Shown piece after piece: positions 1 through 8,459 of a DNA stretch of 64,000 bases. Source of the DNA: Pseudomonas taeanensis MS-3 (GTDB taxonomy: Bacteria > Pseudomonadota > Gammaproteobacteria > Pseudomonadales > Pseudomonadaceae). The translations under genes and the position numbers were made by a program. Within the stretch, counting starts at the first letter, position 1. Each line of letters starts with the position of its first letter. Below the pieces are notes generated by a model. It saw only the letters and a program-made list of their open reading frames with translations. It was not told where the DNA came from and made no database searches. The stretch spans positions 62,001-126,000 of the forward strand of contig NZ_AWSQ01000009.1 in the NCBI RefSeq assembly GCF_000498575.2. The letters run 5' to 3'.

Positions 1-991
1 CGGCGTTGAGCTTCGGTCCGTGGTTTTCGTCGTGCTTGTCGGCGTAGTTGGGGTGCACGGCGTGGGCGTTGTCGGCGGACACCAGCAGCGAGTGCTGGAT
101 GCAGCGGACGAAGTCATCGCCCTCGGGTAGCACGCGCCGCAGCACCTGTTCGAGCATCGGCCCGTCGGCGCCACAGGCCGAGCTGGAGCCGACTTCCTCA
201 TGGTCGTTGCACACCAGCACGCAGCTTTGTGCGTCGGGTGCGGCGAGCAGTGCTTGCAGCCCGGCATAGCAGGACAGCAGGTTATCCAGGCGCGCCCCGG
301 CGATGAAGTCGTTACTCAGGCCGATCACGGCAGCAGACTGGGTGTCGTAGAAACTCAGTTCGTAGTCGAGCACCGCATCGGCGTTCAGGCCGTGCTCCTG
401 AGCTAGCTGATTGGCCAGCAGGGCGCGGAAGTCGGCTTTCTCCGCGCCAGCGAGCTGGGCCAGAATCGGCGGCAGCTCGTTCTGCGGGTTGATCGCCCAG
501 CCCTGGTTGGCTTCGCGGTTGAGGTGAATGGCCAGGTTGGGGATCACCGCGATCGGGTTCTGGAAGTCGATCAGCTGGCTTTCAACCTTGCCGTCCCGGC
601 GAAAGGTCACGCGTCCGGCCAGCGACAGGTCGCGGTCGAACCAGGGCGCGAGCAGGGCGCCGCCGTAGACTTCCACGCCGAGCTGGAAAAAGTCCTGACG
701 TTGCAGTTCCGGCTGCGGCTTGACGCGCAGGCAGGGGCTGTCGGTGTGCGCACCGACCAGGCGGATGCCGGCTTCGATGGGCGGGCGCTTGCCCAGTTGG
801 AAGGCGATGATCGCCGAGTCGTTGCGGGTGACGTAATAGCGGCCGCCGGCTTCGGTGTGCCAGGGCGCGCGCTCATCCAGGCGCTGATAACCGGCCGCTT
901 CCAGGCGTTGGGCCAGGCTGGCGGTGGCATGGAAGGGGGTGGGTGAGGCCTTGAGGAAGTCAATCAGGCCTTGGTTCAGTTCGTCGCGCAT
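1..991 (-). CDS. apeB: M18-family aminopeptidase, C-terminus beyond the left edge
   Basis: About 330 N-terminal codons of a zinc aminopeptidase that removes N-terminal residues (often acidic) from peptides in the cytoplasm. The translation starts MRDELNQGLIDFL. It carries the metal-binding stretch VGAHTDSPCL near residue 82, the catalytic-Glu region NDHEEVGSSS near residue 260 and SADNAHAVHPNY near residue 305, in the order seen in M18 enzymes. An AGGAG motif lies just upstream of the ATG. The family is about 430 residues long, so roughly 100 residues are missing at the window edge. The gene looks intact otherwise and has no visible operon partner. Confidence 0.9.
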   Translation of the reverse strand, partial: MRDELNQGLIDFLKASPTPFHATASLAQRLEAAGYQRLDERAPWHTEAGGRYYVTRNDSAIIAFQLGKRPPIEAGIRLVGAHTDSPCLRVKPQPELQRQDFFQLGVEVYGGALLAPWFDRDLSLAGRVTFRRDGKVESQLIDFQNPIAVIPNLAIHLNREANQGWAINPQNELPPILAQLAGAEKADFRALLANQLAQEHGLNADAVLDYELSFYDTQSAAVIGLSNDFIAGARLDNLLSCYAGLQALLAAPDAQSCVLVCNDHEEVGSSSACGADGPMLEQVLRRVLPEGDDFVRCIQHSLLVSADNAHAVHPNYADKHDENHGPKLNA

Positions 992-1064
992 GGGGCACTC
1001 CTGGCAGCAATGCGCGGAGTTTATCGGATTTGCCCGGTGTATAGGGGCGGGGAGACCGAGCGGG

Positions 1065-1775
1065 TTACGCGGGAATGCTGACCAGGCTCAGCAGATGCCC
1101 GTCGACTGCGGCGACCTGGCCGTCCAGCTCGCAGCCCGCCGCCCAGTCGCCAGTCAGGTCAATCAGCAGGCGCAGGCGTGCGCTGCCGTCTTCAGCGTGG
1201 CTCAGCAGTTCGGCGTCCTGGAAATAGAAGCGCCGCAACACCAGGGGGTAGAGCGCCTTGAACAGGCTTTCCTTGAGCGAGAAGGTCAGGCTGACCCGCC
1301 AGGCGCGCTGCTCGACGGGCAACGCCTGCAACCTGAGCAGTTCATTCGGGGTGAGAATTTCAGCCGCCAGGCGCTCGGCGCGGCTGGCGGGCAGCGGCTG
1401 CTCGACATCCAGGCCCAGGCCGCGCCAATCGCTGCACCTAGCGACCACGGCGGCGGCCCAACCGCGGCCGTGGGTGATCGAGCCGACCAGGCCGCTCGGC
1501 CATTGCGGCGCGCGGTCGCTGCCGACCGCCGGCACGTCTGCCACGCCGGTCAAACGGCGCAACGCCGCGCGCGCGCACAGGCGGCCGGCGAGGTATTCGC
1601 TCTGCCGTTTGGCCACGCCGGGTACCGGTGGGATGGCGCAGCGGCTGAAATCCTCGCTGTCCAGTTGAGTGGGATCGAAGCAGGCGCTGACCAGCTGCAC
1701 GCCGGTGAGCGGCTGCGGCAACGGCCAATGATCGTTCAGGGCTGGGCAGCAGGGGGGCAGGTAGAGGTCGGTCAT
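1065..1775 (-). CDS. pcpS: Sfp/EntD-type 4'-phosphopantetheinyl transferase
   Basis: A 236-residue enzyme that moves the phosphopantetheine arm of CoA onto a serine of carrier proteins (ACP and peptide or siderophore synthase carriers). The family signature is visible: GLDVE near residue 125 (Mg-binding Asp and Glu) and FSLKESLFKA near residue 167 (the K-E-x-x-x-K helix). The length fits EntD/PcpS, which is the broad-specificity enzyme in Pseudomonas; that symbol is by analogy. The start has no clear ribosome site. It is a stand-alone gene, divergent from the regulator at 2151 across a 375-base gap. Confidence 0.88.
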   Translation of the reverse strand: MTDLYLPPCCPALNDHWPLPQPLTGVQLVSACFDPTQLDSEDFSRCAIPPVPGVAKRQSEYLAGRLCARAALRRLTGVADVPAVGSDRAPQWPSGLVGSITHGRGWAAAVVARCSDWRGLGLDVEQPLPASRAERLAAEILTPNELLRLQALPVEQRAWRVSLTFSLKESLFKALYPLVLRRFYFQDAELLSHAEDGSARLRLLIDLTGDWAAGCELDGQVAAVDGHLLSLVSIPA

Positions 1776-1839
1776 CCGCGCATTCTGCCGTGCGCCGCCC
1801 GTGCCGGCCAGTCGCGTAGGCGGTTACATTTCTTTGCAC

Positions 1840-2003
1840 AGCGGCAACAAAGCGACACGGATAGTCGGGCAGGATTTTGCCAGACTGGCCCCTGCGCTCC
1901 TTCGGGGACGCAGGTGAGGTTGTTGTCGGGGCCTGTGTGAGCCGGTTCTGACGTTTTCTCTAGATTGAGTACGGGAGCCCGATTGGGCTCCCGTTTTTTT
2001 TTG
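1840..2003 (+). ncRNA. Candidate small RNA ending in a rho-independent terminator
   Basis: No protein gene on the plus strand leads into the strong terminator at 1973-2003, because the gene to the left is on the minus strand. The stretch before it folds into small hairpins: GGCA-GGATTT-TGCC at about 1869-1882 and CTGCG...CGCAG around 1887-1910. Several GGA triplets (about 1858, 1874 and 1904) fall in loop-like positions, as in CsrA/RsmA-binding RNAs. I could not match it to a named Pseudomonas sRNA, and no GacA-type upstream site was found. The 5' end is a guess. Confidence 0.4.
1973..2003 (+). terminator. Rho-independent terminator
   Basis: A perfect 9-base-pair stem CGGGAGCCC / GGGCTCCCG with a GATT loop is followed directly by nine T residues on the plus strand. 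It does not follow any plus-strand protein gene, which is the main reason to suspect an sRNA upstream. Confidence 0.85.
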
Positions 2004-2150
2004 CGGGTTTGCAATGCAGGGCTCCTGCCTGAGTATGCCAGCAGCCTCGCAAGCGTTACAGGTCTGGGCCTGGACGCGGGCCGGTACGTCCTGTGTTAGC
2101 ATCGTTTTTCGCGCCCCTTGCAATAACCAATAAGTAAGACGGGAGGCGAA

Positions 2151-2942
2151 ATGACCCGTTTGCCGTGCCTCGTTTGGGCGGACCTGCGCAGCAACACCCT
2201 CGAACCCAGCCCCGTGGGTGAGTTGGTTGCGCAATTCAGTCTCCAGCACGTCGTAGAGATGGCGAGCATATCTGCGTGTATCGAGCAGACAGCGCCGCTG
2301 TTGTCATGTTTTGAATACGACTACCCAAATCTGCCCGCCCTGAAGGCACTGCGCGCGACCAAGCAGGCTTACCCTCATCTGCCTATCCTGATGCTTACCC
2401 TCCATCACTCGGAAGCCTTAGCCGTGTGGGCGTTTCGTGCGCGGGTGTGGGACTTTCTGGTAAAACCGGTATCGGTCGAGGAACTTAGAGCGCGAATCCA
2501 GTCATTGGCGGCGGTGTTGCCATCGACCCAGACATCTGCGCGAGAAATCGCCATGCCCGCACCGCTCATTCCCTTGGAGGCCCGGGTTGGTGCTCAGGTC
2601 TCTGCCGAACGGCCGACTCAAGCCGCGCTGTCCTATGTGCAACGTCACTACGGGGAGGTGTTGCGGCTGCAGGATGTCGCCCGCTGCTGTCACATGAGCA
2701 TCTACGAGTTCAGTCGTCGCTTTAAGCATGCTTACGGCCTGACCTTTCGCGAATACCTCTGTCAATACCGGCTGAAGCGCTCCCTGGAGATGCTGATCAA
2801 TCCGCATGCCACTATCTTCGAGGTGGCCTGCGCCGTCGGTTTTCGTAACGCCTCCCACTTCACTCGGCTGTTTCACCAGCGAATCGGTGTCACACCTTCC
2901 CAATATCGCTTGAACCCCTGCACGCGCTCCCCCTTCAAATAA
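2151..2942 (+). CDS. AraC-family regulator with a degenerate response-regulator receiver domain
   Basis: A 263-residue protein. Residues 1 to about 125 resemble a CheY-like receiver, including a LTLHH strand end and the LVKP motif with the conserved lysine. The usual phospho-acceptor Asp appears to be Glu in the stretch CFEYDYP, so it may be a pseudo-receiver or fixed in the on state; this is inference from motif spacing. Residues 160-260 are a double helix-turn-helix of AraC type (LQDVARCCHMSIYEFSRRFK and ATIFEVACAVGFRN). GGGAGGCGA precedes the ATG. No sensor kinase gene is adjacent and the target is unknown; the secreted-protein gene at 3180 is its downstream neighbour. Confidence 0.85.
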   Translation: MTRLPCLVWADLRSNTLEPSPVGELVAQFSLQHVVEMASISACIEQTAPLLSCFEYDYPNLPALKALRATKQAYPHLPILMLTLHHSEALAVWAFRARVWDFLVKPVSVEELRARIQSLAAVLPSTQTSAREIAMPAPLIPLEARVGAQVSAERPTQAALSYVQRHYGEVLRLQDVARCCHMSIYEFSRRFKHAYGLTFREYLCQYRLKRSLEMLINPHATIFEVACAVGFRNASHFTRLFHQRIGVTPSQYRLNPCTRSPFK

Positions 2943-3164
2943 AACGCACAGTGTTCTGCAATAGATGCACAGCGGGCAGCTCGCATCGCCACCATACTGT
3001 TGTGGGCGCTAGCCATCGGCTAAGGGCAGATGTATAGCGCCAACTGCGCCAAGCCAACGAGCAGAGGAGTGAGCATTGCTAGGAGCTGTTTAGGGAGGAG
3101 GGAGCGAGCGCAAACGCTGGGGCGTTGCAATGAGGAACGATGTGAACGTCGTTCTCCGTTCTCG

Positions 3165-3174
3165 AAAAGGAGGT
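3165..3174 (+). promoter_or_regulatory. Very strong Shine-Dalgarno site
   Basis: AAAAGGAGGT sits six bases before the ATG at 3180 and is close to the full anti-SD complement. This suggests high translation of the secreted protein. A short inverted repeat (GAACGA / TCGTTC) lies about 20 bases further upstream. Confidence 0.7.
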
Positions 3175-3179
3175 AAACC

Positions 3180-3830
3180 ATGTTTACTCATTGGTTAAAA
3201 ATCTACTCGGTGCCAGTGGCAATCAGCATTGCCGGTGCGGGGCTGTATGCAGGCCCGGCAAGTGCGGGTGTCTGTGAGTTGGCTGACAACAGTCGCGATA
3301 CCGGCTGGGTACTCACCTTCGATGACGCCCAGGTGAGCAACTGCGTATTTACCGGCAATGCCGGAACGGGCCGCAACAAAGGCACCCTCAGCCTGACGTT
3401 GAACATCGCCAATGCCAAGCCCATCGACATCGGCTTCGTTCAGGAAGTCGCGGCCGCCGAAGACAGCTTCGGTCTGCGTATCACCTGGAACCTGACCCTC
3501 AACAACAACTTCCAGCTGTTGCGCGGCATCAGGGGCCGAGCCTTCGATAACACCGATAAACTCGACGATGACGAAAACGAGTTCGTCGCGGACGAGCACC
3601 CGGGGTTTGCCCATTTCCACAACGATGGCACCTTCAACCCCGGTCCGTTTGTCGGAGCCGAGGACTGTGATTGCGAGTCCGACCGTGACTTCAAGATCAA
3701 GGCCGAGGATGGCATGTTCGCGGCTGGCGGGACGGGCATGGTCACGGGTATCGGTGTCCACCAGATCGAGGAGCAGGGACGCGTGCGGAGTTTTTCGGTC
3801 AGCGTCAAACCACTGGCCGAAGATGATTAG
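3180..3830 (+). CDS. Secreted acidic protein of unknown function
   Basis: A 216-residue protein with a clear Sec signal peptide (positive start, hydrophobic core, cleavage probably after GPASA near residue 29). The mature part is acidic, with a D/E-rich stretch near residues 125-140, a GFAHFHNDGTF motif and a CDCESD pair of cysteines. The pattern suggests an extracytoplasmic beta-rich or metal-binding protein, but I recognise no family. It follows the AraC/pseudo-receiver gene by 237 bases and ends before its own terminator, so it is probably monocistronic. The very strong ribosome site suggests abundant product. Confidence 0.75.
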   Translation: MFTHWLKIYSVPVAISIAGAGLYAGPASAGVCELADNSRDTGWVLTFDDAQVSNCVFTGNAGTGRNKGTLSLTLNIANAKPIDIGFVQEVAAAEDSFGLRITWNLTLNNNFQLLRGIRGRAFDNTDKLDDDENEFVADEHPGFAHFHNDGTFNPGPFVGAEDCDCESDRDFKIKAEDGMFAAGGTGMVTGIGVHQIEEQGRVRSFSVSVKPLAEDD

Positions 3831-3918
3831 CCAGTAGCGGTCAGCAGGAAGGCTAGATCCACTGGCGCACGGTCGCCGCAAGAGCGCTCTGGAGTGGAGT
3901 GGCTTGAGTGGCGCGCTA

Positions 3919-3963
3919 AGTCCCGCAATGCTGCTGACCACGCAGCCTGCGGGATTCTTTTTG
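3919..3963 (+). terminator. Rho-independent terminator of the secreted-protein gene
   Basis: An interrupted stem (TCCCGCA ... GCTGC ... GCAGC ... TGCGGGA) is followed by TTCTTTTT on the plus strand, 90 bases after the stop at 3830. It may also work for the convergent transporter gene ending at 3972. Confidence 0.75.
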
Positions 3964-3971
3964 GTCGATCA

Positions 3972-4817
3972 TCAGGCCAGCTTCATCAGCAGCATACCGG
4001 CGAGGATCATGCCGCAGGCGATCAGCCGAATTGGCGGCAGCGCTTCCTTGAGTAGCAGGTTGCCGATCAACAGGGCGAACAACACGCTGGACTCGCGCAA
4101 GGCCGAGACCAGCGCCACCGGGGCCTGAGTCATGGCCCAGATGACGATACTGTAGGCCGCCAGCGACAAGCCGCCGCCGAGCAAACCGTTGCGCCAGTGC
4201 GGGCCGAGTTGACGCAAGACGCGCGTGCCGCGCCCTGCGACCAGCACGCTGCCCATCACCAGCCCGCTCATACTGAACAGCCACATCGAGTAGGAGAGGG
4301 CGTCGCCGTTGGCCCGCGCGCCAACGGCATCGGAAAGGGTATAGCCGGCGATAAAGGTCGCCGTCATCAGTGCGCTGAACAGCAGCGGTGCGTTGAACGG
4401 GGCGGCCCGGTGGCCACTGCGCAGGGCCATCAGCCAGATGCCCGCGACCAGTGTCAGCAGGCCGAGCCATTGGCCCTTGGGCAGGCTGTCGGATAGCAGC
4501 AGCACCGACAGCAGGGCGACCATCAGCGGCGAGCTACCGCGTGAAATCGGATAGACCTGGCCCAGGTCACCGTACTGGTAGGCACGCGAAAGAAAGGTGT
4601 TGTAGCCGATATGCAGCAGCGCCGAGAGCGCTATCCAGGGCCAGGCTTCGGCAGCGGGAAAGGCCACGAAGGGCAAGGTGCAGAGGGCCACGGCGCCGGC
4701 GGCCATCTGCATCAGAGCGGCGCTGAGAAAACGGTCGAGGCCGATCTTCAACAGGGCGTTCCAGCTGGCATGCAAGGCGGCGGCGGCCATGACGGCGAGA
4801 AAGACTGAGGTTTCCAA
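3972..4817 (-). CDS. DMT/EamA-family membrane transporter
   Basis: A roughly 281-residue inner-membrane protein with about ten hydrophobic segments in two related halves, as in EamA-type drug/metabolite transporters (for example FLAVMAAAALHASWNALLK at the start and IRLIACGMILAGMLLMKLA at the end). I prefer the TTG start at 4817, which has AAGGAAG at good spacing. An ATG lies 72 bases further upstream at 4889 but has no ribosome site and adds a non-hydrophobic tail. The substrate is unknown. It is divergent from the MFS gene at 5064. Confidence 0.8.
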   Translation of the reverse strand: METSVFLAVMAAAALHASWNALLKIGLDRFLSAALMQMAAGAVALCTLPFVAFPAAEAWPWIALSALLHIGYNTFLSRAYQYGDLGQVYPISRGSSPLMVALLSVLLLSDSLPKGQWLGLLTLVAGIWLMALRSGHRAAPFNAPLLFSALMTATFIAGYTLSDAVGARANGDALSYSMWLFSMSGLVMGSVLVAGRGTRVLRQLGPHWRNGLLGGGLSLAAYSIVIWAMTQAPVALVSALRESSVLFALLIGNLLLKEALPPIRLIACGMILAGMLLMKLA

Positions 4818-5063
4818 GCGGTTTCTTCCTTGTACCAGCGGCGATCTAGCGCGTATAGCAGCGCACGAATACTGCCATATCCTGGGCACCTATTGGCGGT
4901 GAGTCAGCCAGCTGAGGCCGGCAGCGATCCGACACGCCTATCCGCTGATCGCACAGCTTTTCTTACCGCCAGCGAGTCCCTGGCTGGGGCGTAACCGCGC
5001 TAGCTGATTCGCGTGGTAGGCTTGCCCGGCGGGCCACCTGGGCCGGTTTTGCGAGTCTTTGCG

Positions 5064-6248
5064 ATGTCTAACCCCGAAGTCACTGCGCACCTGCAGCGCG
5101 GTACTGCCGCCTATCGACGGGCCACCCTGGCACTGTTCTGCGCCGGATTTGCCACCTTCGCCTTGCTCTATTGCGTGCAGCCATTATTGCCCTTGCTGGC
5201 GGCGCATTTCTCGGTGTCGGCCGCCGCCAGCAGTCTGGCCTTGTCCCTGACCACCCTGAGCCTGGCGCTGTGCCTGCTGGTGTCTGGGGCGCTGGCCGAG
5301 AGCTGGGGGCGCAAGCCGGTGATGGTCGCGGCGCTGGGCCTGGCCAGTGTGCTGGGCATCGCCTGCACGCTGGTCGAGAGCTGGGATTACCTGTTGCTGT
5401 TGCGCGCCTTGCTCGGCCTGGCCCTGAGCGGGTTGCCGGCGCTGGCCATGGCCTATGTCGGCGAAGAGTTCGACCCCGCCGCATTGCCGGCCGCCATGGG
5501 CCTGTATATCGGTGGCACGGCCTTGGGCGGTCTGCTCGGCCGCTTGCTCGCCGGCCTGCTCAGTGACCTCGGCGGCTGGCCCTGGGCGCTGGGCGGCGTC
5601 GCCGGGTTGGGCCTGCTGGCCCTGGGCCTGTTTGTCTGGCTGTTACCACCATCGCGCCACTTCCGCGCGCAACCGCTGTCACTGCGCGGCCTGCTGGGCA
5701 ACTTCGCCATGCACCTGCGCAGTCCCGCGCTGCGGGGGTTGTTCTGGCTGGCTTTTCTGTTGATGGGCGGCTTCGTCGCGCTGTTCAACTATGTCGGGTT
5801 TCGCCTGGCAGCGGCGCCGTTCAACCTGTCGTCGACGGTCATCGGCCTGTTGTTCAGCGTGTATCTGGTGGGGATCTTGAGTGCCGGGTGGGCCGGGCGG
5901 CTGGTGCCACGCTTTGGCGCGCGTCAGGTGATGCAGAGCGCCATCGGCATCATGCTGCTCGGTGTAGCGCTGTGTGCCGCGCCCTGGTTGAGTGTCGTGG
6001 TCGTGGGGTTGGCGTTGTTCACCCTGGGTTTTTTTGCCGCCCATGCGGTGGCCAGCGGGCAGGTTGGGTTGCGCTCTGCGGGTGCCAAGGCGCAGGCGTC
6101 GGCGTTGTATCTGTGCGCCTACTATCTGGGCTCCAGCCTGGTCGGCTATGCAGCGGGTTATGTCTGGGAGCACGCCGGCTGGTTACCGCTGCTGGCGGTG
6201 TTGAGCGCTTTGTTTGTGCTGGCCGCTTGGCGGGCTAGAACGCTGTAA
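5064..6248 (+). CDS. MFS transporter (YnfM/arabinose-efflux-like)
   Basis: A 394-residue, 12-segment major facilitator. The signature loop between segments 2 and 3 is visible as ALAESWGRKPVMVAAL, and FCAGFATFALLYCVQPLLP at the N-terminus is typical of the YnfM-like branch. The ATG at 5064 (MSNPEV) is preferred to an upstream in-frame start at 5013 because it lies just before the first conserved residues. It probably exports small molecules; the substrate cannot be told. It is divergent from the DMT gene. Confidence 0.85.
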   Translation: MSNPEVTAHLQRGTAAYRRATLALFCAGFATFALLYCVQPLLPLLAAHFSVSAAASSLALSLTTLSLALCLLVSGALAESWGRKPVMVAALGLASVLGIACTLVESWDYLLLLRALLGLALSGLPALAMAYVGEEFDPAALPAAMGLYIGGTALGGLLGRLLAGLLSDLGGWPWALGGVAGLGLLALGLFVWLLPPSRHFRAQPLSLRGLLGNFAMHLRSPALRGLFWLAFLLMGGFVALFNYVGFRLAAAPFNLSSTVIGLLFSVYLVGILSAGWAGRLVPRFGARQVMQSAIGIMLLGVALCAAPWLSVVVVGLALFTLGFFAAHAVASGQVGLRSAGAKAQASALYLCAYYLGSSLVGYAAGYVWEHAGWLPLLAVLSALFVLAAWRARTL

Positions 6249-6364
6249 GTTTTGCCAAGGCGCTGTCCGAGTTAACTGTTGCCGTGGTCGAAACTGAATC
6301 GCGATATCTCCGGGTGCGAGAGGTTGATCATGAAATCGATTCTGGTCTGTGCGGCTAGTTTAAT

Positions 6365-7230
6365 GAGGCATTTCCGGCTTCTGAGGCGCTGATACAGCTT
6401 GCTATGACGCGTCTCAGTGAGTTCTCACGCTGAGATCAACGCGCCCAGCGCTGTCTGCATTGTCAGCCCTGCGAACTGCATCGGGGGGGGCAGGGGTGGC
6501 CTCGGTACCGCTGCAAGGCCTGCGGTAAAACCAGCAGTGCTCTGACGGACAGCCCTATGGCGCGATTGGGGAAGTGCCATCTTTGGCAAGACTATGCACT
6601 GGCGCTGACCCAGAGCCTGAGCGTACGCAAGGCCACAAAACATTGCGGCGTCAGCAAGAATACAGCTTTTCTTTGGCGACACCGGTTTCTCACCCGGATT
6701 ATCGATCATCAAGCTCAGCATGCATCCGGCATCGCCGAAGCCGATAAAACCTTCTTCCTGGGATACTTCAAAGGCCAGCTAAACCTGCCCGCCCCCTCGC
6801 TGGCGAAAAGGAGGTACCAAGCAATGCGGGGTGTCCGCCGAGCAAATCCCGGTGTTGCTGGTGAAAGATCGCAGTCGCCAGCAGGCCGACTTCAAGCGGG
6901 ATAAGCTCGATGCGCTGCACGTTGGGGAACGGCTACGCCCCCTGATTGACGCGGACACGATTCTTTGTACCGGCAGTGCGGGTATCTATGCCCACTTTGC
7001 CAAAGCAGAAGGTATTACTCATCAACTGCTCAAGCCGAGCCAGAAACGCCGGGTTAATAGGGCTTTCCACATCCAGAGCATAAATGCCTACGATAGCCGA
7101 CTGAAGAACTGGATGATTCCTTTTCATGCTTTGGCCACGAAGTACCTGACGAATCATCCGGGCTGGCGGTGTCTGCTTGAACGCTACAAAAATCAGCCCA
7201 GCCCATTGATTTGCCTGGGTGAGTCACTGG
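6365..7230 (+). pseudogene. Decayed IS1595-family transposase
   Basis: The translation matches the IS1595 type: an N-terminal zinc ribbon (CLHCQPC ... YRCKACGKTSSALTD, codons from about 6468), a helix-turn-helix (SVRKATKHCGVSKNTAFLWRH), then the catalytic domain EADKTFF ... LCTGSAGIYAHF ... NAYDSRLKNWM. The frame shifts near 6805, so the front lies in the frame of 6557 and the rear in the frame of 6831. There are in-frame stops near 6431, and the normal Asp-Gly pair in LCTDGS reads GS, so a catalytic Asp is lost. No terminal inverted repeats could be placed. It is an inactive relic beside the nap operon. Confidence 0.85.
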
Positions 7231-7356
7231 GGTATACGACCAGGCAACCGGTAACTCAGATATTGCCATTTTTGTGGCCTGCCATTCATGGCGGCCACCC
7301 TGCGGACCGTTGTTGCGCGACGTTAGAAATGGCTCCCGAGATTTTTGCTCGAGCGT

Positions 7357-7953
7357 TTACCAACCCGGTACGCCGCTCATATCCGGTAACTTGTGGGCGA
7401 TGCCTTTGTGGCAGTCGATGCAGGTGGCTGCGCCGCTGGCCAGGGCGGTGGAGTGCATCTGCCGGGCACGCTGGCCCTGGCGGGTGAAGTCCATAAACTC
7501 GAAGTTGTGGCAGTTGCGGCATTCCAGCGAGTCGTTGCTTTTCAGCCGCAGCCACTCGTGTTCGGCCAGTTCGCGGCGGTGGGCAAGGAACTTGTCGCGG
7601 GTGTTGATGGTGCCGAAGATCTTGCCCCAGACCTCCTTGGAGGCCTGCATCTTGCGCGCGATCTTGTCGGTCCATTTATGCGGCACATGGCAGTCCGGGC
7701 AGGTGGCGCGCACGCCGGAGCGGTTGCTGTAGTGGATGGTGTCCTTCAGCTCGACATACACGTTGTCGCGCATCTCGTGGCAGGAGATGCAGAAGGCCTC
7801 GGTGTTGGTTGCCTCCAACGCGGTGTTGAAGCCGCCCCAGAAGATGATCCCGGCGACGAAACCGCCGAGGGTGAGAAAGCCCAGACTGTAATGCACGCTT
7901 GGGCGACGCAGGATGTCCCAGTAGCCCTTGAGCAGGGCGAGCAATGACTTCAT
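7357..7953 (-). CDS. napC: NapC tetrahaem cytochrome c, quinol dehydrogenase
   Basis: A 198-residue membrane-anchored protein that passes electrons from quinol to NapB/NapA. One N-terminal membrane helix (SLGFLTLGGFVAGIIFW) is followed by four haem motifs CISCH, CPDCH, CRNCH and CIDCH in the periplasmic part, matching NapC/NirT. The length is typical. It is the last gene of the nap operon, nine bases after napB. Confidence 0.95.
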   Translation of the reverse strand: MKSLLALLKGYWDILRRPSVHYSLGFLTLGGFVAGIIFWGGFNTALEATNTEAFCISCHEMRDNVYVELKDTIHYSNRSGVRATCPDCHVPHKWTDKIARKMQASKEVWGKIFGTINTRDKFLAHRRELAEHEWLRLKSNDSLECRNCHNFEFMDFTRQGQRARQMHSTALASGAATCIDCHKGIAHKLPDMSGVPGW

Positions 7954-7962
7954 GACGCCTCC

Positions 7963-8448
7963 TCAGGGTTTCGCCGGGGCATTGGCTTCGTCTTGCAACA
8001 GCTTGTCGATGGTCTCGAAGCTGTTGCCCACCAACGGTTTCACCTCGTTCTGCGAGATATGGCATTGGTTGCAGAAGTAACGCCGTGGCGAAACCGCCGC
8101 CAAGGCCTGGCCGTCGCGGTCCATGTAGTGAGTGATGCTGATCATCGGGGCCTGACTACGTGCGCTGTTTGCGCGGCTATGGCAGGCCAGGCATTTGTTG
8201 CCGTTCTTGTCGATCTGGTAGCCGCTGATACTGTGCGGAATGGTCGGCGGTTGTTCGGGGTAATTGCGTTCACGCTTGAGGTCCTTGTTTTCCTCATTGG
8301 CGATGGCTGGAGCCGGCAGGCTCTGGCTGATCGTGCCGCCCGGGCGACGGCCATCGGGCGCAGGGGCGTCCAGCGGGTAATTAACCTCGGCGGCCACTGC
8401 CATGCCAAACGCGGCCAGCAGCAGTAGAGGTAGTAGGCGAATGTTCAT
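7963..8448 (-). CDS. napB: NapB dihaem cytochrome c, small subunit of periplasmic nitrate reductase
   Basis: A 161-residue periplasmic subunit with a signal peptide (NIRLLPLLLLAAFGMAVAA) and two haem sites, CLACH and CNQCH. It carries electrons from NapC to NapA. The ATG at 8448 was chosen because it begins the signal peptide; a longer frame to 8496 would put about 16 non-signal residues in front. It lies 11 bases after the napA stop. Confidence 0.93.
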   Translation of the reverse strand: MNIRLLPLLLLAAFGMAVAAEVNYPLDAPAPDGRRPGGTISQSLPAPAIANEENKDLKRERNYPEQPPTIPHSISGYQIDKNGNKCLACHSRANSARSQAPMISITHYMDRDGQALAAVSPRRYFCNQCHISQNEVKPLVGNSFETIDKLLQDEANAPAKP

Positions 8449-8459
8449 CAGAGTTCTCC

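Noticed and set aside
1810..1840. Possible GacA upstream activating site before the candidate sRNA
   Set aside because: GTAGGCGGTTAC has the wrong spacing and too few matches to TGTAAG-N6-CTTACA.
924..1940. Long plus-strand frame of 338 codons opposite pcpS
   Set aside because: It is the shadow of the pcpS reading frame on the other strand, with composition bias and no family motifs.
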